Source: CALFER01 sp964472395 (GTDB lineage: Bacteria; CSSED10-310; CALFER01). Taken from it: a DNA stretch of 64,000 nt. Location of the stretch: the NCBI GenBank assembly GCA_964472395.1, contig CAYYMM010000004.1, positions 38,392 to 102,391 of the forward strand. Direction: 5' to 3'. The notes beneath the pieces were generated by a model. The model ran no database searches, was not told where the DNA came from, and saw only the letters and a program-made list of their open reading frames with translations. A program made the translations under genes and the position numbers. Below, piece by piece: positions 59,348-64,000 of the stretch (its first letter is position 1; every line of letters starts with the position of its first letter).

Positions 59348-61051
59348 TACATCCGAGTTTGTACCCGCTTCAAAACCTCGCATCGGAACCACACACCACC
59401 CATACTCCCCGTCAGGCACTCGACTCCATATCTCCGATCCGATGATGAGCTCATTACGGCCCCCCGGCACAGGAGCGCCAGCCAGAAAACCATTCGGGAA
59501 TCGAAGATAAAACTCGTAGGAATCACTCCCCGGTATCGAACTCCATGTAAAGCGAGGAGCCTCTGATAACGTTGCATTCGGCGGGGGCGTGAGCAGGATT
59601 GGCTTATCGACGGATAACGGCACTGAAAGTCTGTCGCGCCAAGCAGTCAGGATACCATTTTGAACTGGAATCAGACACAACACCCCGATGAGAAGGAGGA
59701 CAGCGGCGATGATCGCGACGAAGCGCCTGGATCGGAAGATGTTGGAGCGCTTATGGAACACATAGAGTCCGAAACTCCCGATCCAGACTGCTGCAAGAGC
59801 AATCCGGGAAGGTTCTTCCGCACGCAGAGAGGGGAATGCGAATGACGCAGCCATGAGAGACGACTTCGAGGAGTAACATTTGTTGATTCCATTCCCTTTC
59901 ATGTATAGATTCCCGGTATCTCTAAACGCCGCCGTCATCAACAGAATCGTCCAGGTCAGCACGCCGACAAGAAAAAAACTCTTGAGAGTCAGTCTCACTG
60001 AACGAAGATGAGGGGTCAGCAGTAACACCGCAAGCGGCGCAAGCGGAAGCATGTACCGACACGGCGGTGACCAACCTCCCCACCACTGAGGATTCAATGT
60101 CACCAAAAACAGATTCAATCCGAACGGTAAAGCCACCCCGATTTCTCGTCTCGATATACGCGAAGATCCACAGAAACCAGCGAGCACCACAAAAAAATAC
60201 AAAGGGGCGTTGCAAAGCAACCCGGACTCCCTGTCCAGGAACAAGCCCATCAGGTGAATAGCCTGGTCCCGATACGACGCGTACGGATCATTTCCCCAAA
60301 GGTATGGATAGAACGTACCAGTCTGCCACCATGTCACACCAAGTGTCGCTCCCAATATGATGAAACATGGAGTGGAATAGCGAATCTTGACGGCTACGGG
60401 ATGCAGCGAAAACCACACAACCAGAAGCATGCCGGCGCACAAGGCAAATCCTCGTGTATGAATCAATACCATGAAACCAGGAATCATCCCGTATAGAATC
60501 GCTCGATTTCCAATTCCCGGTGTCATTGACTGCATCGTAAGAAGACCCCAGGTTAGCAGCAAGGCGAGTGGAATTTCTGGATAAACACTGGGCCCGAGGT
60601 ACACAATGGGCGGTGAACAGCACAGCAGTACGGAGGCAATACCGGACGCTGTTTGGAAACTCGTCATCGAGTTAGCCAGATAAAACAACAGTACGGCCAA
60701 CCCCCCCGTTAAACTCATTAGAAACAAGCGAACACCAGTCACTCCACCTGCTCGGAACGCAGGGAGCAGCAATAAAGAAAACCCCCAAGGATCCGGTGGA
60801 TAGATGCGCTCCGTGCCTCCCTCGATCACCCTTGGATTCAGCGATGTAAGGCCAATCGTACGGTAGTCCTGGTTCTTATAATTATTCGCAAGATCAAAAT
60901 CGCCATCCTTCAGAATGCTTATCGTCAGCATGAGATAGTGTGGTTCATCGCCGCTGAGCATAAACTTCCGAGCACTGAGGCTGACGAACAGACACTGAAC
61001 CATCAGTGTCACACAGAAAACCACTGCGGGAATCGTGAAACGGCTCTTCAT
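59315..61051 (-). CDS. GT-C (GT39/ArnT-like) membrane glycosyltransferase
   Basis: A 578-aa protein with about ten transmembrane helices. The first periplasmic loop has the acidic GDEPHYLML motif expected of GT-C transferases using lipid-linked sugars, and IYPPDPWGFSLLLLP follows. The C-terminal 100 residues form a soluble, beta-rich domain resembling a fibronectin-III fold (PRFTWSSIPGSDSYEFYLRF). It overlaps the preceding 513-aa gene by 4 bp, so they form one operon. It converges with the radical SAM gene. Confidence 0.78.
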   Translation of the reverse strand: MKSRFTIPAVVFCVTLMVQCLFVSLSARKFMLSGDEPHYLMLTISILKDGDFDLANNYKNQDYRTIGLTSLNPRVIEGGTERIYPPDPWGFSLLLLPAFRAGGVTGVRLFLMSLTGGLAVLLFYLANSMTSFQTASGIASVLLCCSPPIVYLGPSVYPEIPLALLLTWGLLTMQSMTPGIGNRAILYGMIPGFMVLIHTRGFALCAGMLLVVWFSLHPVAVKIRYSTPCFIILGATLGVTWWQTGTFYPYLWGNDPYASYRDQAIHLMGLFLDRESGLLCNAPLYFFVVLAGFCGSSRISRREIGVALPFGLNLFLVTLNPQWWGGWSPPCRYMLPLAPLAVLLLTPHLRSVRLTLKSFFLVGVLTWTILLMTAAFRDTGNLYMKGNGINKCYSSKSSLMAASFAFPSLRAEEPSRIALAAVWIGSFGLYVFHKRSNIFRSRRFVAIIAAVLLLIGVLCLIPVQNGILTAWRDRLSVPLSVDKPILLTPPPNATLSEAPRFTWSSIPGSDSYEFYLRFPNGFLAGAPVPGGRNELIIGSEIWSRVPDGEYGWCVVPMRGFEAGTNSDVSQIRKGHAAP

Positions 61052-62589
61052 CTCGACCTTGAACCGGAATCAGCCGATTCATAAGAAATAAGCCATTCCG
61101 CTGGACAACTCATCTGAAAGACCGGTGTTGATCTTACAGATACAGCTCTCCACCGGATCATCATCAACCTATCGTGAAGGAAACTCGGTGTGATTTCATA
61201 CGAAAACTGACCATCATGATCATGCATCGGATCGATCGATATCACTTCTGGAGTCTGTGACACCTCTCCACCGGAGGTGATGAAAGCTATTTCTCCGGTC
61301 GATATGTTGGTTGCGCAGAGGTACACACCATCGATCCCGGTTCGAGGTTCCCAAAGGACATGCAAACGCATGGTTCCGGTTGTATGAACTCGATCCGCTC
61401 GAATCCGGGGCGGAGGAACAGGTGAAAAAAAAGACGCCGAAATGAACTCGGTCAGTAATGTCCTCCCGTTGTTGGTGATCTGTTCTTCTCGGATCATTCC
61501 AATTCCATCGGATAAATGGAAGGTTGAGATATCCATCCCGAGATCGCTGTAGTATGTGACACTTAACTCCATGACATTCTGGAAAGAACCGCCCGGCAGG
61601 ATCATGGCGGCATCGAGATCATGAATTCGGACGACGGACCGCGTCGGCACTCTCTTAGTATCGTCAATAATCAGTTCCTGGTTTGCTTCCCAGGTCTCAC
61701 CTTTATAAACCGGCCATTTCCAAAGCAGAACCGGCGGGTCGACCTTGTATGTGTGGCGGAGGCCGTCGGGCCCGAGTCCTTCTGACTTGAATATATATAA
61801 CTCGAATCCCTCTGCGGTCTGCTTTCGCGTGAACCATTCATACTTCGCTCCGTTATCCATTGTGTAAAACATGACTATTTCGTCCGGATGCAGCCCAGGC
61901 AGTACCGACAATGCGGTCACAACCGGTATTCCCGCCTGGCAGATTCGGAAATCAGAATCAACCGAAAGGAGTTCAAAACAAAAATCCGCATCCATCCGGG
62001 TGGACGTTGCAACCAATTGTATCGACACCGTCGGCGGCAGTTCGGATAAAGATTCCAGTAGAAACCGGTTATCTTCATATACCGCCAGATACGGCGCATT
62101 TCGATTGATATGCACCATGAGGAGATGATCGCGTCCGGTTTGAGTCGCATTAAGGGGGATCTCAATAACCGATTGAGCCGGTCGCTCCGGAGTATCAATC
62201 GAACAGATCACCGCATGATAGACGACATCTTGGATCATGCTGGATGATGCGTATGAAATCGAGATGCTGCCAATATCAGTACGGATCGGCCTTGAAGTAA
62301 GCATTCGGACAGATTGTCCTCGTATCCTGCCGTGCAGCGCGATCCCTCTCCCACGATCCGATACGCTGAACGCACAAGTGGGCGACTGCCAGATCGTCTG
62401 ATCCGGATTTCCGTCAGAAAACCGATCACTGAAAGATCGGATCACCTGAGTTGAAAGATACCGGCATTCGCTTCCATCATGTATCGGACAGTAATCAGGA
62501 GCAACAGAAAGAACAATGTGGGGAACGAGTATGGACACCACCATCATCAACCGAATGATTTCGATTTTTTTCAAGAGGTTCTCCTTCAT
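61048..62589 (-). CDS. Exported protein of unknown function
   Basis: A 513-aa protein with an N-terminal signal peptide (MMVVSILVPHIVLSVAPDYC, about 15-35). The product is beta-rich throughout with no recognised domain; the last 120 residues resemble a fibronectin-III fold. The chosen ATG excludes a Cys-rich upstream frame of unlike composition. The stop overlaps the GT-C gene (ATGA). Possibly a surface protein that the membrane glycosyltransferase acts on, which is inference from coupling. Confidence 0.6.
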   Translation of the reverse strand: MKENLLKKIEIIRLMMVVSILVPHIVLSVAPDYCPIHDGSECRYLSTQVIRSFSDRFSDGNPDQTIWQSPTCAFSVSDRGRGIALHGRIRGQSVRMLTSRPIRTDIGSISISYASSSMIQDVVYHAVICSIDTPERPAQSVIEIPLNATQTGRDHLLMVHINRNAPYLAVYEDNRFLLESLSELPPTVSIQLVATSTRMDADFCFELLSVDSDFRICQAGIPVVTALSVLPGLHPDEIVMFYTMDNGAKYEWFTRKQTAEGFELYIFKSEGLGPDGLRHTYKVDPPVLLWKWPVYKGETWEANQELIIDDTKRVPTRSVVRIHDLDAAMILPGGSFQNVMELSVTYYSDLGMDISTFHLSDGIGMIREEQITNNGRTLLTEFISASFFSPVPPPRIRADRVHTTGTMRLHVLWEPRTGIDGVYLCATNISTGEIAFITSGGEVSQTPEVISIDPMHDHDGQFSYEITPSFLHDRLMMIRWRAVSVRSTPVFQMSCPAEWLISYESADSGSRSR

Positions 62590-62768
62590 CGGTGTATCAT
62601 GAAAACAACCATGTACTCCGCATAAAGAACTCGTTCGATCCCCGTCCGGATCGATCGATCCGGCGCATAAGCAACAGAGGCTGCCAATGATTTTACGCGA
62701 CGATTGCATGAAGTCAAAGAGTTCAGAGCCGTTTTGCTGTAATCAAGGATCGGAAGGGGCATCGGGAT

Positions 62769-63180
62769 CAGCGGATGTCCCGGTGGAATGCGTCACCGAG
62801 TGTTGCTGACATGTGAACTCGTCCGCGATTCCCCGACCAGCTTCCACTGATCAACACAAGCAGCGTCACGGCATACGGCAGCAGCATCAGAATGTTCGGT
62901 GCAATCCCCTTGTTCTATAGCACATACTGCCCGACATAACCGCCTCCGAAGAGATACACGCACCAGGCAGCCCGTAGAGAAGTGCCCCTTCGCGGACAAT
63001 AGATGAAAACACATGTGAGTAGCGCCAGAATGGAGACAACCCGATTCCCCAGTGATGCAAGGGATATAAGCCGTGTGTCGTGGCCTGCAACACCGCAAGA
63101 TCGAGATCCGCCGTTGTCTGGGCGGATCTGTGTGCTTGATCCTCACGCCCGAAATCAATCGCGATAAATTCGGACTCTCA
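62769..63180 (-). pseudogene. Remnant of a BMP-type ABC transporter permease
   Basis: Translating the minus strand gives ASLGNRVVSILALLTCVFIY, continuing AAWCVYLFGGGYVGQYVL, an in-frame TAG at about 62910, then NKGIAPNILMLLPYAVTLLV and a SATLGDAF tail ending at TGA. The transmembrane run and the LPY-x-x-T-x-x-VL ... ALG-type end resemble the C-terminus of nucleoside/sugar (YufQ-like) permeases. Another frameshift lies near 63060, and the N-terminal two thirds are missing. It is downstream of the RDD gene. It may be the lost partner type of the BMP lipoprotein and ATPase 9 kb away. Confidence 0.6.
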
Positions 63181-63181
63181 C

Positions 63182-63940
63182 TTACATTCGACTCTGCGCC
63201 ATCAGAACATCCGCAACATTCCTCACATACTGCTCATTTGACAACCCCTCGAGCGCTTCGTCCGGAAACACGACCTTCGCGCGGAAATGCGCCGCAAACT
63301 CCCGGAATACCTCTCCCCGGGCATCCGCATCCATCTCATCCCGCCGGGCAATCGCCGCCGCCGCCAGATACGCCTCCTCCGGCGAGGTTTTCTGGCGCAA
63401 CCGCGCGATCAACCCCGGATGATCCCGGAACGAGTTGAACTTACCCGGCTCGAGATATCGCATGTCGGGCAGCGCGAGTTTCCGATCCCGGATCACGATC
63501 GTATTGGCGGCGATGTCCCCCAGACGCTGCCGCCGCGGATTCAAAAGACACACCACCCCACCCAGCCCGTAGAAAACCGGCAGCATGTCGAACAGCCTGA
63601 ACAGATTCCGCATGACGATCTGCACCGGCAGCAGCCTCAACCCGTCCGCATCGATCACCCGCAGCCCCGTCACATACTTCCCCGGCGTCCGCCCTCCCCA
63701 GAACCACTCGAAGGCCATCGAAAAACCCATGAAAATCACAAAATACGCGATGATCGCCACGGCCAGAGACCAATCCTCGGAAATCAACCCCAAAACACCC
63801 ATCAGGCGATCGAAAATCCCCGCCAGCAGCGACACACAGGCGATATCGACCGAAACGGCCAGAAAACGCGATACCGGCCCGGCTGTCGCGAGCGAAAACG
63901 TGATGCCTTCCGGAGTCGTGATGCGCGCCCGCGATTTCAT
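63182..63940 (-). CDS. RDD family membrane protein
   Basis: A 252-aa protein. The RDD domain (about 18-150) has the Arg in GPVSRFLAVSVDIA, several transmembrane helices, the GRTPGKYVTGLRVID loop and MRNLFRLFDMLP, NPRRQRLGDIAANTIVI. The cytoplasmic C-terminal tail of about 90 residues is helical. RDD proteins are often paired with other membrane proteins, and here the ATG overlaps the stop of an upstream gene cut by the window edge. Confidence 0.85.
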   Translation of the reverse strand: MKSRARITTPEGITFSLATAGPVSRFLAVSVDIACVSLLAGIFDRLMGVLGLISEDWSLAVAIIAYFVIFMGFSMAFEWFWGGRTPGKYVTGLRVIDADGLRLLPVQIVMRNLFRLFDMLPVFYGLGGVVCLLNPRRQRLGDIAANTIVIRDRKLALPDMRYLEPGKFNSFRDHPGLIARLRQKTSPEEAYLAAAAIARRDEMDADARGEVFREFAAHFRAKVVFPDEALEGLSNEQYVRNVADVLMAQSRM

Positions 63941-64000
63941 CCCGATCCCCCTTCCCTCCGCTTGCCTCCGCCCAGCATCAGAAACGCCGCCAGGATGAGG
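63937..64000 (-). CDS. C-terminus of an upstream gene, truncated by the window edge
   Basis: Only about 20 codons are visible. They encode a hydrophobic stretch (LILAAFLMLGGG) and a basic end (KRREGGSG), so probably a membrane protein. The TGA overlaps the RDD start (ATGA), indicating translational coupling. The family cannot be told. Confidence 0.5.
   Translation of the reverse strand, partial: LILAAFLMLGGGKRREGGSG

Overview
The window looks like a scaffold from an uncultivated, Gram-negative-type bacterium. Most of it is GC-rich, gene-dense chromosome. It carries lipobox lipoproteins, Pro/Thr-rich secreted proteins, a Ser/Thr kinase, a five-PAS hybrid kinase and tungstate/molybdopterin genes. 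Two runs of exactly 100 N are scaffold gaps, and both sit inside repeats. I cannot assign a phylum from the sequence alone.

Left end (1-10.6 kb): an AT-rich integrated element of about 9.29 kb lies between two exact 61-bp direct repeats (1223-1283 and 10510-10570). The right copy is the 3' part of an intact tRNA-Arg(ACG) gene, so this is tRNA-targeted integration. The element carries a tyrosine integrase, an AlpA-like regulator, a PC4-like single-strand DNA-binding protein, a DUF4373-type replication protein and a small-terminase-like protein. It has no recognisable capsid, portal, large terminase or tail gene. That content fits a phage satellite (PICI-like) better than a prophage. At its left it has a compact three-gene cargo set (membrane-anchored nucleotidyltransferase fold, unknown 121-aa protein, zinc-ribbon/DnaJ-zinc-finger membrane protein). 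A decayed second integrase outside the left repeat points to an earlier insertion at the same site.

10.6-31.6 kb: three tandem tRNA genes, a YkgJ-type cysteine-cluster protein and a metallophosphoesterase. Then come three paralogous proteins built on the ATP-grasp (N-terminal) half of PEP synthase/PPDK but lacking the phosphohistidine and PEP domains. One adds GAF-like and nucleotidyltransferase modules, one adds two receiver-like domains, and one is bare. Glutamate dehydrogenase and large secreted proteins lie among them. A tungstate ABC transporter (tupABC) follows.

31.6-44 kb: a molybdopterin operon (moeA-moaA-moaC-MOSC/mogA fusion) lies just upstream of tupABC, implying tungsten- or molybdenum-dependent enzymes elsewhere in the genome. 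Next are DUF72, mutY, a hybrid histidine kinase, a C1B aminopeptidase and a lipoprotein/CHAP pair.

44-64 kb: Ser/Thr kinase, tex, a DNA methyltransferase coupled to a CDF metal transporter with three tandem cytoplasmic domains, a BMP-type ABC lipoprotein and ATPase without a permease, repeat-rich DNA, a nucleoside kinase/hydrolase/CdsA-like cluster, and a radical SAM/GT-C-type/secreted protein cluster. A decayed BMP-type permease remnant and an RDD membrane protein close the window. Several hairpin-forming repeat families are dispersed between genes in the chromosomal part.
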